From the NCBI GenBank assembly GCA_013368315.1, contig JAACJM010000241.1:1-64000 (forward strand): a DNA stretch of 64,000 nt, in the 5' to 3' direction. Shown here piece after piece: positions 42,290-53,884 of the stretch (within the stretch, counting starts at the first letter, position 1; each line of letters starts with the position of its first letter). The notes below the pieces were generated by a model. The model saw only the letters and a list, made by a program, of their open reading frames with translations. It made no database searches and had not been told where the DNA came from. The DNA is from Tetrapyrgos nigripes (Eukaryota; Basidiomycota; Agaricomycetes; Agaricales; Campanellaceae). The position numbers and the translations under genes were made by a program.

Positions 42290-42545
42290 GGCTGCATCCC
42301 AGCCTCCTGCAGAATGTTTCCCATGGCCTTCACCACTGCTCCGCCACCCCTGGTCGCTGTTGCAGGCTCCTGCAAATTGTTTCCCATGGCCTTTCACTGC
42401 TCTGCCACCTCTGCTCGCTGTTGCGGGCTCCTACAGAATATTTCCCACGATCTTCAGTGCTGCCGCCACCTCTGCTCACCGTTGCCTGTTGCGGGCTATT
42501 TCCCACGATCTTCAGCTCATCGTTGCTACTGCTGCGCTGCCTCCA
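42290..42545. repeat. Minisatellite of about 60 bp, four imperfect units
   Basis: Units share GGCTCCTGCAAATTGTTTCC or variants, then CATGGCCTTCACTGC and GCCACCTCTGCTCGCTGTTG. The ORFs of 100-130 codons across it are products of the repeat. Confidence 0.8.
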
Positions 42546-43540
42546 AATAGGGCTTGGTCACTGTCACACAGCCACCGTTTGGACCCTTTAAAAATTGTAT
42601 TCCCCACTCGGCTCCGCGTGTCTGGTGTAAATCACCTCACCATTATTGGTGATGACCTTCCTGCCTCTATACCTTGAGCTCACTGTGTTTAACGACGACC
42701 ACAATGCGGAAAAACCAGGAAAGTATCATTTTTGCTTTGTAAGCTTATTCGGGTCATTCTTCTCTGGCCAATTCCGTCGGCCTATTTCTGTGTTCCCTCA
42801 ACGCTTGCTCCCTTGCTGTCCACGACTAAGCTACATGAGCTCATCGTTGGCAACGATGACCTCGATGGCTAAGTTGACAAAAAAAATTGTGATTAGTAAT
42901 TACTTAATTCGCTTCAGCCTTCCGAGTCTTAACTCAATGTTGACTCAATGCACAGTATACATGTTATTGCTCGCTGCCCACCACATCTATCAGCTACATG
43001 AGCTCATCATTGCTGACTGTGACCTCGACGCCCAGGGTTGAATATGACCAGTAAGTATTTAATAAGTTTCATCCTTCTGGGTTTTAACTCAATGCAGAAT
43101 GTTAATTTCCTGCTTCTTATAGCCCACAACGTCTACAAACTACATGAGCTCATTGTTGTGCCCATCGTTTTTTGTATCCCCATCGTCACCTGCGATGTTC
43201 ACGCCAGCCGTCGATTGGGATTCATGCTTAACATATTCAAACAATTTTATCATTCATACTGTCAATCTAATTACAACTCGGATCACTACTGCTTTCCCTC
43301 GACATGCCTCGACCTCTACAATGCCCTTCTCAGGATCTTTAAGCCCAAGATGCCTTCGCACCCTCCACCCCTCTCCTCTTTCTCTGTTTGGTACTACAAA
43401 CGATTTGGGGGGTACAACTCCCATGAAGTTGACATGGCATCGGCAAACGTGTTGTTGCCACCTCCTCCGATGTCCCCGCTGGAATCCTCAAGCTCACAAG
43501 TCCATTCACTCAACCAAATCTAGTCAATATCAAGACAGAC
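42546..43540. repeat. Degenerate repeat of about 150 bp, no supported gene
   Basis: CTACATGAGCTCAT recurs at about 42831, 42992 and 43140, with TTAACTCAATG(CA) between copies. GT-AG-like borders in each unit suggest repeated exon-intron modules of a decayed gene, but no continuous product was found. The end, to 43520, has an open Ser/Pro-rich frame of uncertain meaning. Confidence 0.5.
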
Positions 43541-43629
43541 ATACGTAAATACATGAATAAATGTTGATACATACTTGATACATATATATGTAGAAATAGA
43601 CTTTAAATCAGCACTCTATACATAAGGCC

Positions 43630-46226
43630 CTAACCTGCCATCTCAGACAACGCGAAAGTGAAATCTTGTACGTTGTTCCTCCATATCCTTTCGGAAGACT
43701 TGATAGCCACCTGATCACAGTAACCGAGCTTCTTTTGAACGTCCCTAGAAGCCGTGACGATATTGCTGTGCCAGAAGAACAGCGCTGCAACAACGCTCAT
43801 AACCCCGTTCTGACCAGAATGGCAGAGTTGGGTCCAGTCAAAGGAGCCTTCCTGGCTGCGTAGGCCTTCCAGTGTGAGTTCCCTACCCTCAGGTTGGAGG
43901 GTGTCATACCAGTTTTCAAACGTCGCTTGATCTTTCAATAGGGAAGTGGCTGGAGGCCTGTACCCTGGGTTTCGAGCACGGGAAACCCAATTACCGACAG
44001 CGATTGGTCGCCCCATCGCAGATAACTTCCCATCGGTGTAACGTTGGCTATGTTCAAAGACAATATACTTACAAAGCATGGCTCTGAAGTCATTGTCATC
44101 CACGAGAGAGAACATGGTGAAGGGACCTTTCAGATAGGTAGGACAAGGTGTCGGCAAAGTTGGCGTCGTAAGCGAGCCAGACCTCATCTTCTCGACGACA
44201 TCATTTTTTTGCTTGCCTCGATGTGCTAGAACCACTCCAATATAGTCAGTATGCCATCAAACATGTATAATAAGAGAATAAATACATTGATCCGACTTTG
44301 CACCAGGCTTGATGCTGGAAGACCCTTTAAACTTCCCCTGTTGAGCCTTCTGGCGAAGTTGGCGGCCATTAGGTAACTTGGAGGCATCGGCCGTACTAGA
44401 CTTCTCCTTTTGAACCTTCTGGCGAGTCTGGCGACCTTCAGCAGTATCATCTTCACCCCGCAGACATTTACGACAGGTACCGGCATCAGTATCTGATTCT
44501 GATGATAATTCAATCATCTCACTATCTTGGGTTGTAGATGAAGGAGAGATAGAAGGTGAATTCGAGGGAGATGGGACAGGTGAGGCATGAGGTGAGACAG
44601 GAAGATGTAATGGAATAGGAGCAGTGGGATGTGGGGCAGGAGAAGCACAACGAGAGCCTGGGACAGGTGATGGGACAGGAGAAACAGGACGCGAAGCTGG
44701 GGTGGGAGATGGAGCCGGAGGTGAAGGAGAAGCGGGGGCAGGAGATGGAGCTGGAGATGGCGGAGATGGCGGAGATGAAGGTTGTTTGTCAGCTTCAGGG
44801 TTGACTCTTGGCACCCCTGAGCCAACACTAGTCGCACTAGCAGGTTCAGTTGCTGATAGCTGAGCGGCTAAGGGAGGGGTGGTCTTGGGTGATGCTTCAG
44901 CCGCAGATTGAGGAGTTGGGCGATCGTATTCAATAGTGAAGACGTCAAGACCTTCATTCGAGCTGGAAGCCGTCGACACTTGATTGTCGTCGTCCTTTGG
45001 CAAGGCTCTAGCACGACATTCCGCTTTGGCTAAGCAATTATGCCCTCAGAATCTGACACAAATGAAGAAATGGGATACGCACTGTAACTTTGTCTCAAGA
45101 ACTCTCCGAAAACTGGAAGCACCTTCTCCTTGTAAGGAAGGCACATCAGCGTGCCAAAGTTGGTTTCGTCAGCTCCAGAATGAATGCTGAATTCAATCGC
45201 CAGGCGTAAGATTAAGCTGAGTTCATAGCCAGACATGCCTACCTGATGACATTGAGGCGTCCATTGTCAGCTGGTTCGGGTCCGCCGAGTAGGAGGGTAC
45301 CTTTAAGTCCAGTTGTGGCACACACTTCATTTAAAAGTGGTTGGAAAAAATGGATTATCTTGTTGATACATCTGGAAAACACAAGCAAGCGAATTAGAAC
45401 AGGATAAATCATTGGAGAAGCTTCAGTACGCACTCTTGACGGTCTTTTGGATCAGTGGAATAGTCACCCAATTCTTTCCACCATTTATCCAACTCCTTTT
45501 TATGTTCCTCCTTCGCCCTATCAGCCCATTGTGCCTTCTCCTCCTTCGACAACCGCTCCCAATGCGCACTAACCACTTCCGAGTGGAGATTGACAGTTTT
45601 GCTTTTGTTGGCCTTGTCGTAATTCGGACTTTCCTTCCACACTTTGAGTTTCACGTCGTATTCGGATCTGAAGACACTCTTGTTTTTGGAGGCCCATAGC
45701 TGCATAGCTGGCTGTCTTCTGGGCTTTGAGATGTCACCAACCAGTGTGAGCATGAGTTTTCCCACAGCACTTTCATGCGAGTTCTTGGAGTTGGCTCCAG
45801 TGGAAGGATTTTGGTGCTTTTTGTATCTATAATCGAGCCAACGACTGATGGACTTTGAGTGAAGTAAGTAATAGTAAAAGGCTAAAAGCGGATACATGTC
45901 TTGGAGCTTACCGCTTTAGTTGCGGCAGTGCTTGCCATGATCTCGGCTTCGCGAGCAAAATGCACCACTCTCTCCTCCTCAGACATGGTGTCGACGTTCA
46001 CAGTGGGATCCTCCTCCATAGCCACATCGTCACGAACAGCAGCTAGTTCTTCGTCTGTTGGCTCCCAGCTTTCAGGCTGACTAGCCGGAAAACGGCGAAA
46101 AAAGTTCCGAATGATCTCAGTCTTCTTCTCCTTTCCAGATCGGTCTTTGACGGCAGCGATAAAGACTTCCTTCTGACTCTCAAGAAAGGCCAGACATTTT
46201 CCTTTAAAGCTACCTGGATTGACCAT
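43630..46226 (-). CDS. Accessory gene B': HMG-like / Pro-rich / conserved C-terminal domain protein
   Basis: Multi-exon gene starting at ATG 46226 (MVNPGSFKGKCLAFLESQKE). The second block has ALKx-type helices; the exon 45850-45430 has an HMG-box-like segment (MQLWASKNKSVF, HWERLSKEEKAQWADRAKEE). Next are a small exon (ATTGLKGTLLLGGPEPADNG) and IHSGADETNFGTLMCLPY. A long Pro/Ser-rich exon follows (45003-about 44290) with basic repeats (RQTRQKVQKEK, RQLRQKAQQGK). The C-terminal exon (about 44220-43630) has FEHSQRYTDGKLSAMG and SGQNGVMSVVAAL, paralleling gene B (SGKNGVFRFMVGL). Likely nuclear; function unknown. Exon borders were read from short introns with GT-AG ends, not all checked. Confidence 0.65.
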
Positions 46227-46730
46227 GTCGAAGAGTGAAATGGAAATAGAGCTTGGATGGGAAAATGAGGTGAGAGGTCAGAAGAAAGTCAAAGGTATCA
46301 AGATGGGTAAGTGTCCAAATTTCGAAGTTGAGGGGTCTTTATTGCGTGAACTCTTACACGAATCTTAGACGATTTAGATCTTTAGGGTTATTGTTCTTTA
46401 CACGCTTTGGATTTAGAGGATTTACCCAAAGACAAAATTGATTTTTTTTTCTGCTTTTTTGTTTTGGTTGATGGCTTGCTTGAAAGTTATCGTCTCCCGA
46501 ACATGAAGAAACACAGTACAGTGAACCCTGAAATATTATAGTATCACATCTTTCAATATCTTTCAATTTTGGCATATGGAGATCATATCAACATGGAAAC
46601 ATACTTCATACTACATACGCCATACTACATACTACATACTAGGCCATACTACATAGTACGTACCAACACTTATACCCCTAACCTGTACTGACACAGAGAT
46701 CTATTCAAAATTCAGCATATGTACCATCAG

Positions 46731-47967
46731 CTAGTTTGTCTGGCTCTGGCTAGATGCAAGGGCCTCCACAATTGAGATCTCTTCTAAATGCTCTTCAGTA
46801 AACTCCTCATCATCATTCAGAACATATTCTTCTGAATCCTCTGAGTCTGAGTTAATAACTATAGCTCTGCCAACAGTTTGACAAGAGGAACGAGAGGGCA
46901 TTCATGCATGGCTACGAGGGTTTTCGGGACGTGTTTGACGGGTGGATGTGCTGGCAGGGCTTTCAGGACGTAACGGTGGCGAAGTATTTGCATACTCAGC
47001 TGGGTAATCAGCGCCTTGCAGGGTAGGGTAACGCCACTGCATGGCGTTGCTACGAGCTCCAGGGTCAGGGAAAATAAGAAAATCACCCTTCTGCTGCTCT
47101 AGGGTGAGATGCGATATCAATGAACATGCTGGTGCTCCCGTTGTACGTGGAACTACCACGGGGCCGGGCCTTGATGAACACACGCTTTCCCAACGCAGGA
47201 AGGCAGATGAAAGCGTCCAGCATTCTGTGTATTGAGGAGCGAACACATAGCTGACAAAATGCTGGGCAACCTCCCTAGAGAACATAGCACCGAGTCAGCA
47301 TTCTGTAAATGGATGAATAATTCTGAAGCTTACCAACAGGGAAAAACTCCAACTCTCCATCCTCAGGTGACAATCACAAACGGTTTGGATCTAGCACGTG
47401 TATCAGGGTCCATGCTAGCCAGATCCGATCGGAGGTGGGTTAGAGTGGGAGGCACTGAGTACACCGTGAACATTTCCCTATGTACAATATCTGTGGTTAG
47501 TGTTCATACTAGTTTTGCAAGAGTAAACTTACCATCGCTGCCATTCAGGATCATTATTCGACTCGACATTGGCTTGTTGATGTAGTTCGACACTCGTACT
47601 ACCTGTCCCAAAGAGTTGAACGGAGGAAGAAGGAGTTGGAACATTAACAGACGTGTCAGTCTGTGACTGCGTGGCTCCGCCAGGATGACTAACTGGCAAG
47701 GGACTTTCAGGCGCTGATGCAAGTATAATGACTATCAAAAAGATATTTTTGAGGTATGAGAGCTTGTGATAATAGAACAGGATTTTTTGACTCACCCTCT
47801 CCAGGACGAACGTTGTATCGACGGACTGATCATACAGCGTAAGTCAATTCGAAAGACGGAATAAGAACGAGACAAAACAAGACAAAACGAGAACAAAACG
47901 AAATGAGAACAAGGGAGTTGAACTTACCTGCAGCAACCTGATATTGACCTGACCCAGACTTGGACAT
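46731..47967 (-). pseudogene. Accessory gene A': RNase H1 N-terminal-like domain protein, two nonsense codons
   Basis: Five exons (47967-47928, 47825-47796, 47713-47533, 47477-47334, 47274-46731) join in one frame of 313 codons. After a Ser/Thr-rich N-terminus comes FVIVT then GWRVGVFPCW and EVAQHFVSYVF, which resembles the yVV-x-G-x3-G-F-x2-W start of the RNase H1 hybrid-binding domain. The tail IVINSDSEDSEEY is acidic and SUMO-interaction-like, as in companion 2 of KDZ-1. TGA at 47365-47363 falls where Arg fits (VT-R-GWRV), and another TGA lies at 46904-46902. The domain match is weaker than in companion 2. Confidence 0.55.
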
Positions 47968-49578
47968 GAGGTTTACAAGTTAAGTGCCAACTTTCGTAAG
48001 TATGGCTTTGGAACAATAGATTTACGATGCCGCACTCAATGCCGCATGCCCCTATTCTTCTGATCGCCTGTTGATTCGCGCCAGACTACTTGAGACTATC
48101 GTCCACCCCCGTTCTGGTTTCCGTACTTGCATAGCTATCTCGCTTTAGACATAGTATTTACATTATTCCCAGCTTTTTTAGATCATATACTGTCCCGGAA
48201 ATAGCTAAAAATGCCTGAAAAACACTACAAAAGCGTCATCTACACACCCTTCTTCGAGGTTTAGGGTAGAACAGGGAGTTCAGCGTATGGGCTATATGGC
48301 TTGGCGTGAACTAACATTGTGAATAAGAATGATAAGTTGTATTTTCAAGTATTTCTGACCAGATATTGCCCTCTGGTAGGTGTCTTTATCCTGGTTTAAT
48401 CCACGAGTACCAGTGTGAAGCAAAGTTGGCTCTTTCCAGCTCAAATATTGTCACAATCACTGGCATTAGTAGCAGAATGAAGGTCATTCATGGTATAGAA
48501 TATGTTATTGATGAGTTTCTCCAAGTATGAAGTTGTCTTTCATACTCATGCTTTACCAGTCAACTTTTGATGGAAGTTGTACATGATCTTTTGGATCGCA
48601 AAACATCGAAATTCAAAATATATTTGTTCAGGGAGTTATTAAAGATTAATCATTAATGCAATGAAATATTCTCGAATCCCAAACATCGCCACGATATCTC
48701 AAACCGTTGGACCGCTATACCCCATAGAATGGGTCAGGAAGGCTAGTGAAGAGGGTCTGTATTGTCTTCAGTACGACTGGGACTGATATAAGAAATATTT
48801 TATATATTACCCAAGGTACATTGGACTTGTTTATGCCCTAGATACACTTCTGTGTACACTGAAATGTGCTCAAGCATTTGTGAGTGCCAGGAGGGGTAGT
48901 TGGGCAGCTGAGCTAGTATACTTTAATATTCCAGTCCCAAGATTTCTCAGAAAACCACTTCAGCTTGATAGTATTTGAATTATATATCATATAGAGGGTT
49001 GAGCTTGAGGAGGAGTTGATACAGGTGCTTTACCTCTGGGTGGCTGAGGGGTGAGGAGGAGCGCCTACTATATATGGTAAGCTACTATGCCAAAAGGGGT
49101 TAACTGGGCAAGACCAGGAAGCCACAACTGCCCTTTGCACTTCATTTTTTAGGGACTTGAGGCCATCGCATGAACGTATGGATAGATGTGAGTTTAAGTA
49201 AGTTAAAACATATCTTTGCTTGGACATATGCATATATATCTCATACTTAGTTTATCATCCTCCTAGACTAATAATGTAGGGCATATCCAATACGGAGCTA
49301 TCTACTATCATCCTTCGAGACACTAAGGTCACTAAAGTTACTCAGACTGCCCATCCAGCTATCTTCTCTTGGTCCCCCCTGCCAGTCACCGCCTAAAATA
49401 CCACTCCAACGTTGGTGGGCCAACCATTCACGAGCCATCAAAAATATTACGGCAGACGGAACAAGAATTGAAGTCGAGGCAGGGGAAACTGAACAAGTTC
49501 CCAGAGGAGCATCAGCCCCTGGTCAGGGTCAAGGTTTCCAAATGCCGTTATTGCTCAGAAACCATCAACTTTGCTTAA
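47968..49578. other. Long gene-poor stretch
   Basis: No supported gene. A 69-codon plus-strand frame at 49369-49578 (ending VSKCRYCSETINFA) has no family match and may be a remnant exon. The sequence is otherwise AT-rich without clear repeats. Confidence 0.5.
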
Positions 49579-49830
49579 ATTAACAGTGCACGCTACAAAG
49601 GAAGAGTGAGGAAAGTTTTCAAGATCAAACATTCAGACTGCTTAGCTTAACAGTGCACGCTACAAAGAGAGAGTGTAGAAAGTTTTTAAGATCAAACATT
49701 GACCTAGAATAAGAGGGGAGAGCTACTAACGATTTTTTATACTCAGACCTAACTTTGAATGTTTTCAAGATCAACGTTGACCTAGAATAAGAGGGGAGAG
49801 TTCTAATGATTTTTTATAGCCATTGGCTGC
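49579..49830. repeat. Interleaved direct repeats upstream of KDZ-3
   Basis: TTAACAGTGCACGCTACAAA occurs at about 49579 and 49647. GACCTAGAATAAGAGGGGAG occurs at about 49700 and 49780, each followed by GATTTTTTAT. Confidence 0.8.
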
Positions 49831-49987
49831 TTCGGTAGCCTCTGCTACGCGTTTGGCTCGTTTTCTCTGCTGGAGTCATGAACGGTTAAACAGAAAGTCG
49901 TGTTGGACATGTGAAAACCAGCTAAGTCACGTTGCGTGGTTGGACATGTGAAAATCAGCTGAACCCATTACTTTAGCCTTCATTTTC

Positions 49988-52900
49988 ATGTACCGCATCA
50001 AACGAAAGCATGGATCAAACCGTGCCCGTCCTTGTCAAGGCCAAGGTGTTTCCTATCATGACCAAGTATATGACGAAGAAGATTACGAAGTCATTAATAC
50101 TCGGACTGTTCGCACTGGCACTGTAGGAACAACAGAGACACCAAGATCCCCTCAAAAGGGCACCACTTGGATTGGCGGTGGAGATACATGGGGACCAGAA
50201 GATAATACTACCTTTGCATTGGAGGAAAATGGGGACTGGGTGGAAGAAGAGGTTGACAGGGAGGTTTTCGGTCCGGATATTGAAGTTATCGAACTGACAT
50301 CGGCGATGGCGAAAAAGAAACGAAGTAAAGTTTCGGTGAGCTATTCCTTCTTCTCTGAGCTGAGGATACACGACTAATGCGTTTTCAGAGATGTTATGAT
50401 CTTGTTTGGGCCGAGTCCCATCGTCAAAAATACCTCGATGAGCTCATACGCTGGGACGGACGAGGAGATGCTTTAAACCAAAAAGCTTGCACCGACTGTC
50501 TGGCTCGTCTGACGCTTCCTGCTCCTGTGGGCGATATCAGGTGTTTGGACTGCTTTTTGCCTGATTTTACTTGCCCATCTTGCTGCGCTCGTCGACATGT
50601 ACGGAGCCCGTTTCACAGAGTGGAGGTATGTCACCTTGTTGTTTGCTGTAACTTACTCACTTTGACTAACATATGTTTAGAGGTGGGATGGGTCCAATTT
50701 CGTTAAAACCAGCCTGTCCAAACTTGGTTTGACCGTCCAGCTCAACCATTTGAGCATGTATTGTCATAACCCGCAGCCCTGTCACTCCAAACGTCGAGTT
50801 TTACACACTAACAGCATACACGAAGTCAACCTGCAGTACTGCAACTGCGAACGCTCGGTTCCACTTCCCTTGCAACTCCGATGTGGCCTATATCCTTCCA
50901 CTCATGACATTCCTGAAACCGTCGCCTCCTTCGAGCTGATGGAGCTGCTGCATCACCTCTCTATAACTTCTAAGGGCTCAAATCATGATTTCTACTGGAC
51001 GGTTGAACGTCTTAGTGACAACACGGGCCTGGCCATTCCAAAGTCCCGATATGCACCGTTACGGAGAATGATGCATCAGTGGCATCATCTCAAGCTCCTA
51101 AAGCGAGGTGGACGAGCACACAACCCACATCCTGAGCGAGTCTCAACCACAACAGAGGGAGAGCTCGCAGTTCGATGCCCATCTTGTCCTTATCCAGGCA
51201 TCAACCTCTCCACCATGCTTGACCTTGCCAACATTCCCTCAGCTCGTAGGTTCTTATACCGAGTCTTCCTAGTGATGGATGCCAATTTCAAGTTGAAGAA
51301 TCAATTGGTTTCTTCATACTCGAGGGATCCGGGGTTTGGGATCGGTTGGGCCTATTTTGTCCCCAGGAAGAAGTATGAGGAATACTTATTGAGCCACGTT
51401 GATAACGACAAGGTGAGCACAGCTTCTTTTCTAGTCATTTTATTAGTTGTTGACTTTGCCGAGTTTCAGATTAGCACATGTGTTGGGTTTGCAGCTTTGG
51501 CTCAAGCCTTGACGAAGTTCTCCAGAGGGTTGTGTTACACTGGGGTTGGTGCCGTTTGCTGTGAAAGGACGGACATGCTCATGCCCAATGGAGTAGGGAA
51601 CATACCCAATGGCGAGCGGTGAGTTCTGGTTTACAATTTACTTGTTGTTAGTATTAATGCTTGGCTCAGGTATGCATGCATGGATTTCATCTTTGCATAT
51701 TCTCTCAAGATCTTTCTCCATATTGCCGCTCTGTTGATAAGCTACGATATAGCTTGTCAATGGTTCATCAACCTTTTTTTCCGCATTTCAAACCTATGGT
51801 CCGATGACATGAAACCCTCTCATGATCTAAGTACTGCCAATGTCATTCCTGCTGTCAGAAAGTTTCATGAACCGGCTCATATTCAAAAACAACACAAACA
51901 ATACTCCTTTAACCTTATTTCTGGTGTTGGACATAGCAATGGAGAAGGACCGGAGAGGATATGGGCAGCCCACAATGGCGTATCCTATTCAACCAAACCG
52001 ATGGCTCCAGGAACTTGTCAAGATGTTCTTGACGATCACTTTGCTGCGTGGAATTGGCAGAAACTTATTGGAATGGGTAAGTCTATTTTAATAAACTTTA
52101 TGTCATACATAAGTTCCCTTGTAAGCTAACTATCTTTAGGCAAGACCTTAATGAGGAGATATACAGTTGCCGTCAGTGAACGCAACAACCAAGTTGAGGC
52201 CCATACAGCATGGACATCCAGGCTACCTTCGGAACTTGTAGGAAAATGGGAGGCCACTTGCGTCACTTGGGAGAATGCGCCATTTCCCAAAGAGGTGGAG
52301 AACCTGTTCGAGATCACCAGCGAATGTAAGAATTATCTCTCTTGGTCTTTCTGAAAACATGCTGACTTTGGACCTAGTCCTTGACGAAGAGGAAGCTTTG
52401 AAGGAGCTCGAGGCAGAGGACAGTGCCCGTCGTGCCCGTGGCAGTGTCAGCTGGAATGATGTGAGCTCAGTCGGGTTCATAGCAATGGGATTGGAGCTTG
52501 AGCGTATGTGGTACGTAATAATTCACACTTTGCGCTGTCCGTGGCGTTAACAGTGCCTAGCCTTTCTGTTCAAGATTTTGTCAACTCGAAGAAGTCTAAG
52601 CAAGACAGTCCACATGGCTCATCCCAAAACAGTCGTGACCAGGCTGCTGTTGCAGAACAACGAGGTCCCCTACGCGAGAAACTGGCAACTTACGAACGGC
52701 TCCGTGGTATCTATATGCCGGGATTATTGCAAATGCTGGTGGATATTGGGGAAGAGGTGGATAGCTCAAGTTCAGAGGTGACTTATCCCGAGGACGTAAA
52801 GCTATGGATGACGTCAGCTATCCCTCCTGAGCGTAGGGAGCGAGTATGTATGGCAGGGCTGGTATCAATCGAGGACAGGCTTTGTACTGCTCAATGCAAC

Positions 52901-53776
52901 AATGCTATTGAGTGCCTCCGCCATACCCTTCGCATCAAGAGTCGTATGGTCCTTTTTAAAAATGCAAACATTGCTGGTCAGCGCCCTGGTCTCCGTTCTA
53001 GGGCTATCATTGACCGTGTTCAGCAACGTGCCAAAAAATATTCGACACGCTATCGGGTTGCTAGGGCTGCGAAGTTGAGTTTGGTGGGGCCTGGAAATTG
53101 GGAGAAGGAGCTGCAGGTGTTGAAGAATGAAGACGTTCGTTCTTACCGAGATCAGGCAAGGCTGAGAAACAGTCCAGGAAGAAGGGGAATAAATGAGGAC
53201 AGCTGGGAACCAGCAACTGAGAAGGTGTTAGAGGAGGAGGAGGAAATGGTTCTGTGGAACGAAGTGAGGACAGAACGTCGAGGTAAAACCATGCAGGACA
53301 TAACACGGGAGGGAACGGGTGAGACGACAAAGCGCAACTCTTGGATCTGGGAGTCGGGACCAGGGATGAGTTTGGAGGACGGTGCAGACGAGAGTAATGA
53401 GGTCTGCCGTTCAGAGTGGTGTAGAAGTCATGCTCAAGCAAACCGAGCAGTAGAGGAGGTCATGCTTTTGAAGGAAGAAATGTGGCGGACCTCCGCTTTC
53501 TTAGTCTGGAAGGAAAAATGGTGGTTAGAGCGGATGCAATTGCGAGAAAGGGAGAACGGGCTTGATGCTGGCATCAAAGATGGTCTGGCTGCATATGCAT
53601 CCAAGCAGGCTAGTTTGTATCGTCGACTGGAGCTTTCCTTCTGGTCCATTTGGTCTCTACCACTTGAGGATCCCAACCCCCTGACTGCCTGTAATGACGG
53701 CAACGACAATGATGAGAGTGACAGTGACGAGGAGGATGATGCCAGCTGTGATAGTGATGACCAAGGCCATGATTAA
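49988..53776 (+). CDS. KDZ-3 transposase, apparently intact (1135 aa)
   Basis: Eight exons: 49988-50335, 50389-50625, 50681-51412, 51470-51618, 51670-52076, 52140-52325, 52378-52510, 52561-53776. They sum to exactly 1136 codons including the stop, with no internal stop. CxC2 cluster: CTDC ... CLDC ... CPSC, HRVE. Core: LVMDANFKLKN, CCERTDMLMPNGVG, LISYDIACQW, SNGEGPERIWAA and TCQDVLDDHFAAWNW, which hold the acidic residues expected of KDZ enzymes. The C-terminal part is helical and charged, ending in an acidic Asp/Glu tail. It is clearly diverged from KDZ-1/KDZ-2 (different cluster spacing, no intron before SEWCRSHA). The start is the first ATG of exon 1. It faces accessory genes A' and B' across 2 kb. 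Confidence 0.88.
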
Positions 53777-53884
53777 GTGAGTAGTAATTTGTATTTTTGC
53801 ATCCCGGACAAATCATCTCTGCTATATCATGGATGATTGTATTGTAATTTTTTGTCAATCCCTATTTTAACAGCGAGTCGCACG

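Noticed and set aside
42233..42677. Two plus-strand frames of 105 and 129 codons
   Set aside because: They lie over a 60 bp minisatellite, and their Cys/Ala/Pro pattern simply repeats the unit.
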